From assembly GCA_030141605.1 (NCBI GenBank), contig JAQGDQ010000306.1:218449-282448 (forward strand): a stretch of DNA of 64,000 bases, in the 5' to 3' direction. The position numbers and the translations under genes are program-made. Each line of letters starts with the position of its first letter. Position 1 is the stretch's first letter. Positions 1 to 13,135 of this stretch are shown here, one piece after another. The notes beneath the pieces are model-generated. The model was not told where the DNA came from. It worked only from the letters and a program-made list of their open reading frames with translations, and ran no database searches. This DNA is from Tubiluchus corallicola (lineage: Eukaryota > Priapulida > Priapulimorpha > Priapulimorphida > Tubiluchidae).

Positions 1-1438
1 GAATGAATGATTAATTGATTGTATGAATGAATGAATGAATGAATGAATGAATGAATGAATGAATGAATGAATGAATGAATGAATATAACATAGCCTAGCT
101 TTTTTCAACAAAATTACGTAATCAAGCCATCTGACCGGGGTTCACTTTTTATTTAACTTTGCACGGGTACAGCCTATATTTTATATTTCGGACGGCATTA
201 ATGATGTATGTGAGTAATGTGACTCATGACTATAAACAGTTATTACCATCATCTGATTCATTATCATTACAAACTTAGGAATTGAAAACTAATCAGGAGG
301 CGTGGCTCAGACAGAACTAAAACCGCATGAGAGTAACTCCTCCACGCATCTGCTAAGTTTTAAAATCTGAGCAACTCTAATTTAGGCGTGCATACCTTGT
401 GCCAGCTGATGTATGATCACTAATTCTAAAGTTTAATCATGCAGGCACTCAATTAATTTATCAAATGAATTGAAAAAATTAAATATGGATGTACATGTTC
501 AATCACTGAGAGATTTAAAAATAAACTGATTTTTACAATCGTGACGTATAATGCAGAAGCTTAAAGGCTGCAAAAGATAAAGTTTTAGAAATCAATTTTG
601 ATTTCTTTATTGATACGTATAATAATTTATGCCTTTGGTTTCAACTCTTTTCGTAATTAGTTTAGCACTAAGACAATTCTAATGCAAAGGAATTGACCAA
701 TAAGTGTATGAAAGTACGAATGAATGAATGATTAATTGATTGTATGAATGAATGAATGAATGAATGAATGAATGAATGAATGAATGAATGAATGAATGAA
801 TGAATATAACATAGCCTAGCTTTTTTCAACAAAATTACGTAATCAAGCCATCTGACCGGGGTTCACTTTTTATTTAACTTTGCACGGGTACAGCCTATAT
901 TTTATATTTCGGACGGCATTAATGATGTATGTGAGTAATGTGACTCATGACTATAAACAGTTATTACCATCATCTGATTCATTATCATTACAAACTTAGG
1001 AATTGAAAACTAATCAGGAGGCGTGGCTCAGACAGAACTAAAACCGCATGAGAGTAACTCCTCCACGCATCTGCTAAGTTTTAAAATCTGAGCAACTCTA
1101 ATTTAGGCGTGCATACCTTGTGCCAGCTGATGTATGATCACTAATTCTAAAGTTTAATCATGCAGGCACTCAATTAATTTATCAAATGAATTGAAAAAAT
1201 TAAATATGGATGTACATGTTCAATCACTGAGAGATTTAAAAATAAACTGATTTTTACAATCGTGACGTATAATGCAGAAGCTTAAAGGCTGCAAAAGATA
1301 AAGTTTTAGAAATCAATTTTGATTTCTTTATTGATACGTATAATAATTTATGCCTTTGGTTTCAACTCTTTTCGTAATTAGTTTAGCACTAAGACAATTC
1401 TAATGCAAAGGAATTGACCAATAAGTGTATGAAAGTAC
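1..1438. repeat. Tandem duplication, unit about 721 bp (two full copies)
   Basis: Positions 1-717 and 718-1438 are copies of the same sequence; as read, the non-repetitive part is identical and the only difference is one extra GAAT unit in the second copy. Each copy starts with a GAAT tract broken by ATTAATTGATTG and continues through a unique part of about 630 bp. A third copy begins at 1439 but runs into a long GAAT array and is lost. No coding exon was seen in the unit. It lies inside a SHOX intron. It is either a very recent duplication or an assembly error at a microsatellite. Confidence 0.95.
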
Positions 1439-1692
1439 GAATGAATGAATGATTAATTGATTGTATGAATGAATGAATGAATGAATGAATGAATGAATGA
1501 ATGAATGAATGAATGAATGAATGAATGAATGAATGAATGAATGAATGAATGAATGAATGAATGAATGAATGAATGAATGAATGAATGAATGAATGAATGA
1601 ATGAATGAATGAATATTGCATGTATGAATGAGTATAAACTAAGGTATAAATACAAAATTTATAAAAATTGAATGAATGAATGAATGAATATT
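1439..1692. repeat. (GAAT)n microsatellite
   Basis: A nearly pure GAAT tetranucleotide array runs from about 1465 to 1614, followed by diverged units up to about 1690. It begins with the first bases of a third copy of the upstream 721-bp unit, so the array probably marks a duplication breakpoint. The apparent reading frame on the minus strand (repeated SFIH) is only the translated repeat. A purine-rich GAAA/GGAA stretch follows to about 1770. Confidence 0.97.
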
Positions 1693-1932
1693 AACGACAG
1701 GTAGATAGGAAGAAAGAAAGAAAAAAAGAAAAATGAAGGAAAGAAAGTAGAACCAACTAGAAAAGAAAAAATAAATAGAAAGCAACTAATGAACAAAAAA
1801 GAAGTAACTAAAAAGGTCCTCAGCTACGAAAACTGAGAACATTTATATACTGAGAACGTCTTTGGAGCAAACGAATAATTGACTGATCGAATCAGTAAAA
1901 ACTGGCAAATGAGCAAACGAACACGTGAATCA

Positions 1933-1941
1933 GTCTGTCAG

Positions 1942-1988
<47 letters not shown>

Positions 1989-1990
1989 GT
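1933..1990. repeat. (TCAA)n microsatellite
   Basis: About thirteen TCAA tetranucleotide units in a row inside a SHOX intron, preceded by the looser unit CAGT. No coding sequence is seen here. Confidence 0.9.
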
Positions 1991-3699
1991 AAAAACGAAA
2001 CCACACACTGAATCGTTGGCTCGAACGAACTCTAAAATGGCGCACAGCCGTAACACAATTTTCTCTGCATTCAAATCTTCTGCATCAATGATACGCAATC
2101 TCGTAAAGATACACTCTTATTTATGCTAATCATAGGAATCGAACTGTTTGAATTACAGAATTATAAAAGCGGCATCTTTGTGAATTATGTAGAGCAGTTG
2201 TAAGCACGTTTTCCTCTTATCAATTAATTATGCAGAAAAGTAATTAACAGGCAAACGCGGCGTCTGCCAATTAGGCGTGCGTGAAGTTTATAATCTAATT
2301 GGATTAGTTTAACAGGGTGACGAATTTAATGCTCGTGATATATGTAGATGACATTGACAAGACACGATCACCATCGTCATAATTAGAAGTGAAATCAGTG
2401 ACATAAACTTATCTGCACATATTTAAGCTGATAAGGTCCTAGGCTACCATTGTTGGTTTTTCAGTGTCAGTTCCTTCTTATTATATTGAAGAATTCATGT
2501 TTTATAATGTCTGTACGTATATTAACCACTAATTTATGAAGTTTCAACATAGTATACACTTTAGAATACTGACATAAAGTACAAATATTCAAAATTATTA
2601 ATGGAATTTAACATCATTGTCGCATGAGAGGATTCTAATTAACAGAAAAAATGACGTTCCTGATCTAATGATTTAGTCTCTAGACCTTTCTGGTTGCCGA
2701 TAAAATATTTCTCTATGAATAATCTCGCTTGGAAATTACTTTCGAGGCAACAATGACATTAAATAAAACATTAATTAGTAACCAAGCATGCCTGCTGCAG
2801 TTTAGTGATTAACATTGATTTTTTTTATATTACACTTTGCATAGTTCTGCCAAAACCGGAACATTATTGTTACCAAAGACAGACTTATAAAATGACACAC
2901 GGAACCGAGACTGTATGACACCTGCAGTATTTTTGGCAGCTATCAATCCATTTACAGACCTAGACGACATTGCTTAACTTCATTTGCTAACGACGCTAAG
3001 CACAAACTATGACCTCTTAGTTATTCATCTCGACTAGCGAAATGTATATCAAAAATGGCTTTGTATTTTTCGTAAGAAAGAGAGACGCTACCTATGTCAC
3101 CTAATAGCCCAAAACTCTTCTATTCATGACCACCTGCACCAACTAGTTCTGAAACCAAAACCAAAATCACACTGTAGATTTTACATTTTGTTCGCAGTAG
3201 CTTTAAATAAGTTTAGTCTCTCCCCTTCTCTCATTTTCTTTTTACAGTTAACCTTATTTAAACTGTGTGCACCTCTGCTAAATTTTTCCATTTTTTTAAA
3301 AATGATGCTACGATCGAATATTCCAATTTATGGAACACCTTGCTACTTTTTAAACACTTTTGACGTAAATGATTTACATTATTCTTCTAATATAAAGCTC
3401 TTAGTTTTTCTACACTATTATGCTACTTCAACGCAATATTTTTAAGTGCAACCAATATTTTTCAATCAAAAAACTATTGACCTAAAAATAAATAAATAAA
3501 CTACAACTTGTTTGTAGTTGAGTTACTTCAATCAGGTTCAGCTATGGTTATCATGCTACATATACGAAACAACACCAACCGCATTTTGTGTATCTCTTTC
3601 TTTTACATTTGAGTGTGAACTGTAGAGACCAACTGGATCAAAAACTATAGTTTCCCTATAATAAATTTTAATTAGAACTTGACATTTGCGCAAGCTGAC
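1991..3699. other. SHOX intron interior, no exon seen
   Basis: This stretch follows the homeodomain-splitting donor at 3699 on the minus strand. I looked for the expected next exon (homeodomain residues from V47, with the WFQNRRAK motif) on the minus strand and did not find it, so the intron continues past the left edge. It holds homeodomain-type TAAT sites around 2220-2310, including the palindrome listed separately, and otherwise nothing recognisable. Confidence 0.6.
2296..2306. promoter_or_regulatory. Candidate paired-class homeodomain dimer (P3) site
   Basis: The sequence TAATTGGATTA fits the P3 pattern TAAT-YNR-ATTA, known to be bound cooperatively by two paired-class homeodomains. It lies in the SHOX intron and is embedded in the longer near-palindrome CTAATTGGATTAG. 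The identical site in reverse orientation occurs upstream of the gene at 10308. Binding by SHOX itself is an inference. Confidence 0.35.
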
Positions 3700-3911
3700 C
3701 TGAACTCGTGCTTCTGAAAGTCCCAACCTCTGGCTCAATTCCTCTCTCATAAATGCATCAGGATAATGCGTCTCATCGAATAATCGTTCTAGTTCGTTTA
3801 GTTGTTCTAGAGTGAAGTTTGTCCTACTTCTTCTCTGCTTCAACTTGCTATGGTGAGCATCTTCGTCATCAGAGGATACGTCGGAGCGTTCCCTCTTTAA
3901 ACCTTTGCTTT
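3700..3911 (-). CDS. SHOX: SHOX exon 2: acidic linker and homeodomain helices 1-2
   Basis: The acceptor is CTGTATTTTAG|AA on the minus strand and the donor is CAG|GTCAGC. The exon has 212 nt, two bases completing a codon begun in exon 1 and then 70 codons. It encodes homeodomain residues 1 to 46; reading past the donor gives non-homeodomain residues and a stop, which confirms the splice. No ATG is needed here, since translation starts in exon 1. Confidence 0.95.
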
Positions 3912-4645
3912 CTAAAATACAGTGTTTTTATGTTTCTCATTAGTTCGCATTTTTATGCCAAAATAATATTATATACTTTGCGAGTAGACCTACATATCAC
4001 AAAAAGCACAGGACAAACAGTAAATTTACGGTAAACGTGTGTAAAATTAACAGAAACTGTCATGAATTAGCATATTATTAAGATTATACGATAATCTTTT
4101 ACAAAGTTAAATTACTGAGCATCATTACACAAGCTACCGAAACGTTGTCATTCACAAATTAAAGTATCACTATTGACTAGTTATAAAGTAGAAACATTAA
4201 TTTTGTAATTTGGCCTTACGAATTTCAAACATTGTATTATTATTCTATATGAAATTTCTGGAAAATATCCTTCAAATTTACATGTATGATGAATGAACAC
4301 ATGACAATTGACAATTAATTTTGACAATTTCTGTTGCTCTAACAGCTAACACACTTGGCCTATTATAATTGATGCTGCATGTTTAGCAAAAAGCTAAAAG
4401 TTGTAATATAATAGCCTTGTACATTGTTAAAAAAGCGTTAATAAGATATTATAGAACTTACCACTGTTAATTTCGCTAGCAGAATCCGGCGCATCTGGTC
4501 CTGTCGGAGATCCAGAGGTGCCTTTATTCTCACTCACTTGGGGAAGTTTGTCCTTAACATCCGGTAGTCTCTGCAAGGCTTCTTTTATTCCGGTTGGCTG
4601 TTTTTCATTTTCATACTGCGACACAAACTGAGTCAGACCTTCCAT
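3700..4645 (-). CDS. SHOX: SHOX short-stature homeobox transcription factor, 5' two coding exons (partial)
   Basis: Two coding exons are present. Exon 1 (4645-4462) starts at ATG with MEGLTQFVS, resembling the MEELTAFVS start of vertebrate SHOX, and ends in phase 1 at G|GTAAGT. Exon 2 (3911-3700) joins in frame through an acidic stretch ([11 protein letters not shown]) to the paired-class homeodomain start ([15 protein letters not shown]), and reads to ARVQ, homeodomain position 46. The intron there is phase 0 between residues 46 and 47, the classic paired-class position. The recognition-helix half (VWFQN...) and the C-terminal OAR region lie beyond the left edge. Intron 1 is 550 bp. The near-identity to vertebrate SHOX/SHOX2 over the first 46 homeodomain residues makes the family secure; invertebrates usually have one gene for both. 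A nuclear DNA-binding regulator of development is expected from the family. Confidence 0.95.
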
Positions 4646-7600
4646 GGTGGATTGTGGATTGTTTAGTTAAAATTTCTTTAGACTGCAGTTTTCTTGTGTC
4701 CAGAAATTAGTACTTCCTTACTAGTTTTTCATAAGCCAATCTTATTAATCTATTTTTTGAAACGAACTTTAGTAAGAATGTAGAACAATTTCATCAATTT
4801 ACCTCATCCAAATACGTTTAAGACGCTCAAAGAAGCCATGTCGGATAGTGACTATTGTTCTGCCACACTGCCACATGAAAATGGGTTGGGACAATCGGGC
4901 CGTTTCTGATTCTGACGCATGCGTGCTAGCTGCAAAACTTTTCCATTGAAAATTTATTAGAGTCATCGCCTGACTGAATTAGAACCTGACTTTCTTGACA
5001 CCATTAACTTTGTTTCACATTAAACTGAAAATAAATTATTTAATTACTTAACAAAAATTATATGACAGTTAAAAGAATTAGACCTATTATCTCGGTTTCG
5101 CTTTTTCTGAATGAAACCTGTACGAAAATTGACACCACTATGAAAATTTGAAAAAAAAGGTTAGGCTACATCTGCAGATAAAGTCAATATAAAACACTTG
5201 TAAACATCTAATACGAAAAAGTGTAAAATAACCAGTTAAAGACTGTATGATTATTTTAAGTAAAGGCGAATCGTCTTTTTGCACACAGCTGCCTCTTTCT
5301 CACGTCAATATTATTATTGTAAAGTTACTCTTTTTTTATTAAAAATCTAATTTCTGTTTTTCTTTTCCCGTGTAATTTATTAACAACAGAATACAGCTAT
5401 GCCTCTTAGTCCTATTTCTGCAGAAAGTCTTTGCGTTCTATTTTCATTACAATGAAGTTTATGGAAGTTTATCCCTGAAACCTGAAAAATTTTGTTGCAG
5501 TCTTTCCCAAGGATCGCATTGTTCTTCTCAGTGAGTAATTTTGTGGCGTCAAGTCCTTTCTCTGGAATCTTATGATGAGATGAGACAAAAAATTTATTTA
5601 AAACGTTACTAAATTGTGTAGAACACACAAATGCACAAACAGACACTTTGTGTTATTTAATTAGAATTGTGAGCTTATTTAGCTTAAAAAATCTAGCCCA
5701 GAGTTGTTTAGGTGTCCACGTTTTCATATTTGACCACAGTTTGAACTAGACGCTTTGAACTGCAAAGTAAACTGTGCAAATTATATTAGCGTCCTTTACT
5801 AAACGCAAGAAATCATGAAATGCCAAGAAACGTACGTCGGCTCGATTAACTGAAGGGAATGCAACCCTAACCACCTTTACAAAGCTAAAAGTTGATCTCC
5901 CCACCGGACGACACTTTACTAACTCGAAAAGCAAACGCAGTAAGGATATTCTTTGTTCAATAAAGGTTTCCCGGGCGATACCATTGTAAGGTCGGGTACA
6001 ATGGTCAATAAACCAAGCCAAACATGGCATGACATATGCAAACTAGTACAGTTTGCAAAAAATGTCAGCGTATAGTTAGTTCAATGACATATAACTTTTA
6101 CAATTCAATGTTACTTTTATCTAATTACACAGCCCCAATTCGGCGTTATAAAATACTAAAAGTAATCATGACATAACGCAGGTAGCCTTAGTAAAAATAA
6201 GACTTGCTACTGTGCATATCATATTTGTTGTTATAATAAAATGTTATGCAAAGAGACTTGTAAATGTCCATTCTCGTTTTTTAACAAAAACTAGTAATTG
6301 TTTAGCAGTTGGAAAGTTTCCTTGTGTTGGCGACACTTACACTAATATCCTCCGGGTTCTAACAGAGTTCTCCCTTCGTGGACAATTCACAGGCCATCGC
6401 AATTTATCCAATGAAACTTAAATGAAATTAGGAGCGCCTAATATATGAAACTAGCATGAATAAAGGACAAACAATCCAACTCAATTATCATTGATTACGT
6501 CTATTGTTAATTGACTTAATCAAGTTGAGATGTGCCTAGCGTGTAATTGCTTGTACAAATAGCGCATAATAAAGCCGATCTGTTGCGCATTTGAGTTGCG
6601 TCGTGCAATTTGAAGTGCGTGTCTCGAGAACGGTCAGTTCCTAATGTAACGTGGACATATCTAACAGAAAATTTGATATGTGTCAAAATTTGCTTTGCCA
6701 CACTCAGCAACAACCTACTATGTGAATTAATACTGCGTTGCCATTTATGTGACGCGAAAATTATTTTGACCTAATGATCCTTTTGACCCTTTTGTCCATT
6801 GACTTCAGAGTAAGTTTTTACCCTTTCTATTACTTAAAGATAATAGGCCTTGGTCCTTTGTACTTCTCTTTACGCTATCGCTGATTTGAGATAATGCCAA
6901 CTCAACCCTAGTCAGTTCTAACCCTATCCAACTTTTCAGTTCCAGATCGAATATCACACAAAATAATTGTACAACAATGCGTCGCGAGGAGGCATGTGAA
7001 CTGACAGGCTAAAAAGATCATTGGCCAATGAAATAAGAAAACGAAGTTGTTCAGATACTAATCGGCACAAAAAAGTGGCATAGGCAGCTTTGCTTTTCAC
7101 AGGAGATGGTTCATTGCAATATGGAAAATTAGCTTCACAACAAACCCCAATAAAATAATTAGGATGTTTTTGTTTGAGCTGTGCAGATTACTCAAATTTT
7201 AGCTTACTAGATTTAAAGCATTAAAACTTTAAATTAAAACCCTTGATTGTGGAGAGCAACTGGATGGGACACGTGATTTCGAGGTCAGGTTTAGCTAATT
7301 ATTATCGAATTACCATTATCTAACACAGAGTGAGTGGGAATTTCTCACACAGAATCCTGTAGTGTCTTTGGGTGTTCTGAGTTCTTAATGTAAATAAGTG
7401 AAACCCACGAAACTGAAGACTTGGTTAAAGGAAAAAAATTATTATATTCGCAAATGGCTTAAAATTCCACTTTTCTTGCTTAATCCCAAGCCTTTTCAAG
7501 ATAACCCGAACAAAGCATTTTACACGAGTCTGTACTGTTAGTATTCCCTGAAACTGCCTGCCACCTAGGCGAACTTATAATTGTACGTAATTACACAAAA

Positions 7601-9134
7601 TAAACGGATTAGTGTGTCTCGAAAGACGACGGCTGTAAAGTTCAGGAACTACCTACATGTGCTACACTAAAATACTAAAAATTATTATTGTATTGTACGA
7701 TCAACTCGTACCACTGGTAAGTACGAGACCACATTCGCAAATTGCACAATATTTTTCATGAAATCAAACAAACGTACTTTCAAAATCTTCTAACGATGAT
7801 ATTGGCTTGTAAAACATATAGACACTGCCGTTCAAAATCCGAAAATTCTGTATAGTTAGCTCCTCAGCATTTTCAGTCGTCTTCTTTCGAGGCGCATTAA
7901 TTCGTTTATTTCGTGTAATTACGCACAATTATGAGCTCGCCTGGCTGACAAAGTACAGTCACCTAATTACTAACACATATTTATCAATTAATTCATTAAT
8001 TTTCCGCTTAATTAACTGGAATAATAATCAAAGAGTGAAGCGAGCGAAGCATACTCACTACGCAGTTAAGTAGTCGGCAAATGCACGGCTCTTGAGAGGT
8101 ACATTAAGATGCATCGCACTGATCCTGCAGGCTTTCCACGAAAGAAATTACTTAAATAAATACATAAGGTCGATTCAATTGGTTTTACAAGAAGCACATT
8201 TTCGACCAATTTTTCAATGTTTTTTATTTGTCACGTATAACAAATATTTAATAAAAACGTACAATTTACAGTTAAATAGCTTTTAATGTATCGAAATGCG
8301 TTTGAGCACATATGTGTATATCTTTGTATATGCCTGAAATCACAAGGTTTTGGGTTCAAGTGCAGGTCAACCCTCAACTTTTCAGTGCTTCAGTGGTCAA
8401 TTTATTAGTCCTCAGGTCAACCGCTGTAAAAGTACTATTTTCTTAGCATGTGTATGCATGTACTAAGGTCTTTCACAAATTTTTGACCAAGAAGTTTCGA
8501 GTATGCCTCTTTATTCGGCAGGATAAAAAATTTCGATTTCAAGGCGTATTCTGTCAAGAATTAGAAGGTAAACCAGACTTACTAGCTGAGAGATCAGTGG
8601 GCGGCGGATCCGTAGGCCGAGGGATTAGTATGATGAGATACAAACTATCCTGGTACTGTCATAGGACAATCTAAAGTGCATGTGTCTGTCAGCAAAGCAG
8701 TGGATCTATGCCTATACATACACATTTATATACCAGTTATATATAAATGTATCCAAAAATATTTATCATTTCAGCCAACAACCGAAATTATTTCATTTCA
8801 TTGCGAAAAGATTACCAGTAATCGTTTAAATTATCACCCATTAACTCTGCCTAATATTTTAGTTTTGTTATTGCGAGTATTACCCATAACATAGTATAAG
8901 TATAGCATACAATAAAACCAATAACTTCGCAGTGAATTATGTTTCTGATGATTTTAGGGAGTGACAGCTTTAAAGGCACATGAACGGTAGATTCATCGGC
9001 ATATATCCACAAAAAGGCAGACCTGATTTTCTTTTAATGGTAAAATTTGTATAAGAAGTGAATGATTAACTTTTGTAATTTTAATTACATGTTTAATTCT
9101 CCGTTAGACTGAAGAAAATCACAAAAAATAGCAT

Positions 9135-9456
9135 GACCCGAAATAAATCCCAACAAAAATTTCTGTTGGGTTGAACTATTTACATGCACCTAGACAGCTC
9201 ACACATTATCAAAAATCGGACAAAATCGGCCAAAAAAATGTCCTAAGTAAATCAGTATCAAAATAGCCGCCGAATACGCTTACTCTAGGTCAACAATGCA
9301 TTAAAAATGTCACAATGCATTAAAATCGCTCATACTGTCCAAGATATCGGGTTTGTGTCAAATAAGAATCCCGTTAGAACTTTTCAATCACGTCACTTTC
9401 GAATAACATCAGCCGATTTTGCACGAATTTTGATACTTTACAATTTATTTCGGGTC
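9135..9456. repeat. Inverted-repeat element, candidate MITE
   Basis: GACCCGAAATAAAT at 9135-9148 is matched by its exact reverse complement at 9443-9456, enclosing about 294 bp. The interior has repeated AAAATCGG-type words and no coding sequence. No convincing target duplication was seen at the edges, so the true ends may lie slightly further out. Confidence 0.45.
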
Positions 9457-10307
9457 CAACCGTACTTTTAGCCACCTCTAAACAACGACTAAAAATCCTT
9501 TGACGAACGTAGAATGCTAGACTCTTTGGCAATTTTGATGCGAGCGAAACGTAAAAAGCTAAAACTCGAAAACTGTGGAAAAAAATTTAAAGTTTATGAT
9601 CATGTAAAAAAATAAAAGCCTGAAACAACGATTCGTGAAACACAACCATAATGAAGTATATAGCATAGAAAGGAAAAAATGCAGAAACCTAATTTATACA
9701 TACTTTTACCACACACACACACACAGGTATCGACGTCGCGAGTTTTATTCATTTTACTTTCAATACGTGTGTGTGTGTACATGTACATGTATCAAAATCA
9801 AATAAAAAATTGTTAACAAAAAACTTATATGGGTGGAAGATATTATATTCACTCAATGTTGCACCAAATTCCACGTGCTGCTATCGTTTTTAATTAGTAT
9901 TTCGGTATTAGTTACATATTTTAATTAACATTCTTTAGATTTTAATTTATATTCTTCCAGTACAGACGCCAAGCAGAGTTACCATGCTGTCACAAAGCAT
10001 AAAATCGGACACTGATTGGATTTTTCGGCAAATTACCCCCCATATGAGTGGGCGTTCACAATATCGTGCATGGCCACGCCCAAGTGTATTATACTATGAT
10101 TTTGTATCACAATAGTTTAGTAATGAATAATTTTACTGGGCAACCCATCCACAGACTGACTAAATATCACCGCTTTATGAGCGATAAAAAACAACACGGG
10201 ATAGCTGCGCAACTGCTTTGTTGTTTATGCTTTGCACTCATTTCTAAGTTACAAAACTGGCTCGGGTGATGCGCGTACAGAGAGAATGCGTCTGATTAAA
10301 GTGAATG

Positions 10308-10318
10308 TAATCCAATTA
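10308..10318. promoter_or_regulatory. Candidate paired-class homeodomain dimer (P3) site
   Basis: TAATCCAATTA is the exact reverse complement of the site at 2296 and fits TAAT-YNR-ATTA. It lies about 5.7 kb upstream of the SHOX start codon. Its function is inferred only from the motif. Confidence 0.3.
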
Positions 10319-12927
10319 ACCTGTCTTGCGACCAGCAAATATCTTTATATAGATGTAATTTAAAGTCAATTGTCGCAGTATTAAAGCAGTTAAGTGAGTT
10401 TAGTTGCGTCAAGTGGCTAGCTATGATCCATTTAATTCACATATATTCATTCTGTTTTTATCAGGCTTATATCGGGAGAGTTCCTCAATAAAATTTGCCT
10501 CAGTTAATTATCCCATCTAAGCGACACTGTTAACTTAATTTCGTCTCTATTTCAGGCTGTTAGAGTAGCACTCTGGCGAAATAAATTGAAAGATTATATA
10601 ATAAATAGTTGAGTGTCAACCGAAACTCAGTCTCAAATACCAGGACGCATGCGTCGTGCAATAATGATATGTCACTTGACTCACTTGAGACAAAGGAATT
10701 TGTGAAACTTGGGAAGTAATTTCGAATGCTGTTGCGCAACTACTGTTATCATCAGTGCACGTGGCAATCGTCATAACCATCTAAAATGAGCAGAAATAAC
10801 GTTCATAAATACAGCAGCGAACGACAAACTTCAAATGACCCACCGGGATGCATTTTTTGCGAATTTGTTCACGTTATAAATGAAGAAATTAAGGTAAAAA
10901 AATTTTGACTTGCAAGTTGCCCTTCACGTCTAGTTTCCCACATGGAAAAAACTTGCTAATCGCAAGTTATAAATCTACTGGTCCAAGGTCATTAAGGATT
11001 AATACACACTTCTAAGTCTATTTTCACTGCTTCATCGTCTGACATTAACCACTACGACAACGACGACGGCAACGACGATGACAACAACAACAACGTCAAA
11101 GCCCATATCCTGATCCTCGTGTTGCTTTTCATTTTGATTCGTTTTACCGTATATAGATGAAAATGACTGTCATCACCCATTCCCCCCCCCCCTCCCCGCC
11201 CCAACGTTTTCACCAATTCCACAAATACTACCACCTTGTCATTCAGAGGAACAACAACAATATTTTAGCATTATTCGGTGATCTTCATTCTTCATTCTAC
11301 ATTAGTAAAATTGCTGCTTCACCATATGAATAGCTCCAATACTACCTGATATCGGCCTCGCTATTACAGACACTAATCGTCATCACCGTCGTCGCCATCA
11401 TCATCCGACGTGTTATCACTTCCTTACGCGCATCAACACACTATTTTGTAAAAATTAAAAGGGTAGACGAATTCAAAATGTTCCCATTTTACGATTTCGT
11501 TTAAACAATTTGTTTTTTTTTTGGTCCTGTTTATCCCATAAGGGCTTCAAAAGAAGCCACGGGTTTCTCTACGTGATTAACTTGTGTAGCGTCTCCCTCA
11601 GCAAACCGTAATGATGACGAAGAGAAGCAAAGGGCCGCCGCAGCAACACGCAATGAAATTAGCTCAGACTCTTGAAAACTATTGAATTATTATGAAGACA
11701 AATAGGTCATTACGGTAGACGCTGATGTGATTACTGATGATTAATTAATTACATTAGGGTAAGTGAAACGAGAGGACACGCCATGTTGAATTGTTTATGC
11801 CCATAGCATCAAACTGGACTACAGAGCGAAACCTACATATTACTGAGATTTTTTTCAAAGTTTAATGCAGTTTTGGATTTTAACAATATTGATGGAAAAT
11901 TTGTACACCATTGAGTCAAGTAGATTTTTGTTTTTCTTGTTTTACTGTTCGTAATGAAATCTTTTTGTATTTAAGTTCTACATTGGAAGCAAAAAAGCCA
12001 AAAACTTTTATTATTTTTTATCATTTAAGTGTCAAAAATTACTCTTGGTATCCGAAATACATTTAAGCAATTAACATCGGTCCACGTTACAGACATATGT
12101 TGCGTTTGTAAATTAATCATTCTTATCAGATGCTCATTCACTATTTTGTTATACCTAATTATTTTACAGTAATTATATACAGTAATTCTGTAGCAAACTT
12201 TTCTAACGTGCTGGCATTTATCACACACTCAAAGATGCTACTAACTAAATTTATTGGATAATTTATTAGATTCGTCTCATAGTGTATTTAATCCATTTGC
12301 TCCCTCCTTTCATTGCCTCTGTTGAAAGCCTATATATTGAACTATGGTGATCTTCATTTTTTTTTACTTTTGAGACATAAAATGATTATTTTAAAATTAA
12401 TTGTAAGCTAAAAGCAAATCGCAGCATATAATAAATAAGTACTGTTGATTCAGTCCCGTGTTGTCTTGAGTGCAGCCGTCTTTCGCAATCCTCGTATCTT
12501 TGTGCATAAACTCCGAATAAAAAAAATGGGCGTTATACATCAGATCCACTTAATTAACTCGTAAATTAAATTTACGATAATTAAAAAGCTCCCTAATCGG
12601 GTTAGTCAGAGTAGTAATTCTATGTGAACGCAGTGGCAGTGCCAAATTGGTATGCAATGTAAATGATTAATCTTTAATTATTTGAGAAATAGGATTAGGC
12701 TAGCATCACAATGCATGATCTACAATAAATAAATCTACATTATCTAAAATGCTCTGGCATTTTTTTAAAAACAAATGATTTTTAAAGATATTGTTTTATA
12801 ATTTTAACAAAGGACACTTGACAGGCTACTAAAACGTGCCTGCCCCATGTTGTACAAATTAAAATAAAAACGATTGTGGGTATTTTGCCTATAAATTAGT
12901 GCATATGTGTGTGTGCGTAATTTACTA

Positions 12928-12929
<2 letters not shown>

Positions 12930-12973
<44 letters not shown>
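12930..12973. repeat. (TA)n microsatellite
   Basis: About 21 TA dinucleotides in an uninterrupted run, just after a short GT repeat. No other feature is seen around it. Confidence 0.95.
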
Positions 12974-12976
<3 letters not shown>

Positions 12977-13135
12977 TAGCTACGATCCCGACAATTCATG
13001 ATGATGCAACGTAAGTAATCAATCCCTTAATCATCTATTCGAGTTGATATTTTAGTTCTAGAAATTGAATTAAATTTCGCCACGCCTCCGACATAAAATG
13101 TCTAGCGCACGTAAATCTATGTTGATATATCAGCA

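Noticed and set aside
1389-1655. Minus-strand frames with repeated SFIH residues
   Set aside because: They are direct translations of the (GAAT)n microsatellite in a SHOX intron.
1-2000. CRISPR-like regular repeats
   Set aside because: The regular units are simple tetranucleotides and large tandem duplications without spacers, in a eukaryotic genome.
5746-6030. 94-codon minus-strand frame in a locally GC-richer patch upstream of SHOX
   Set aside because: No recognisable family, no supporting splice structure; left as unassigned intergenic sequence.
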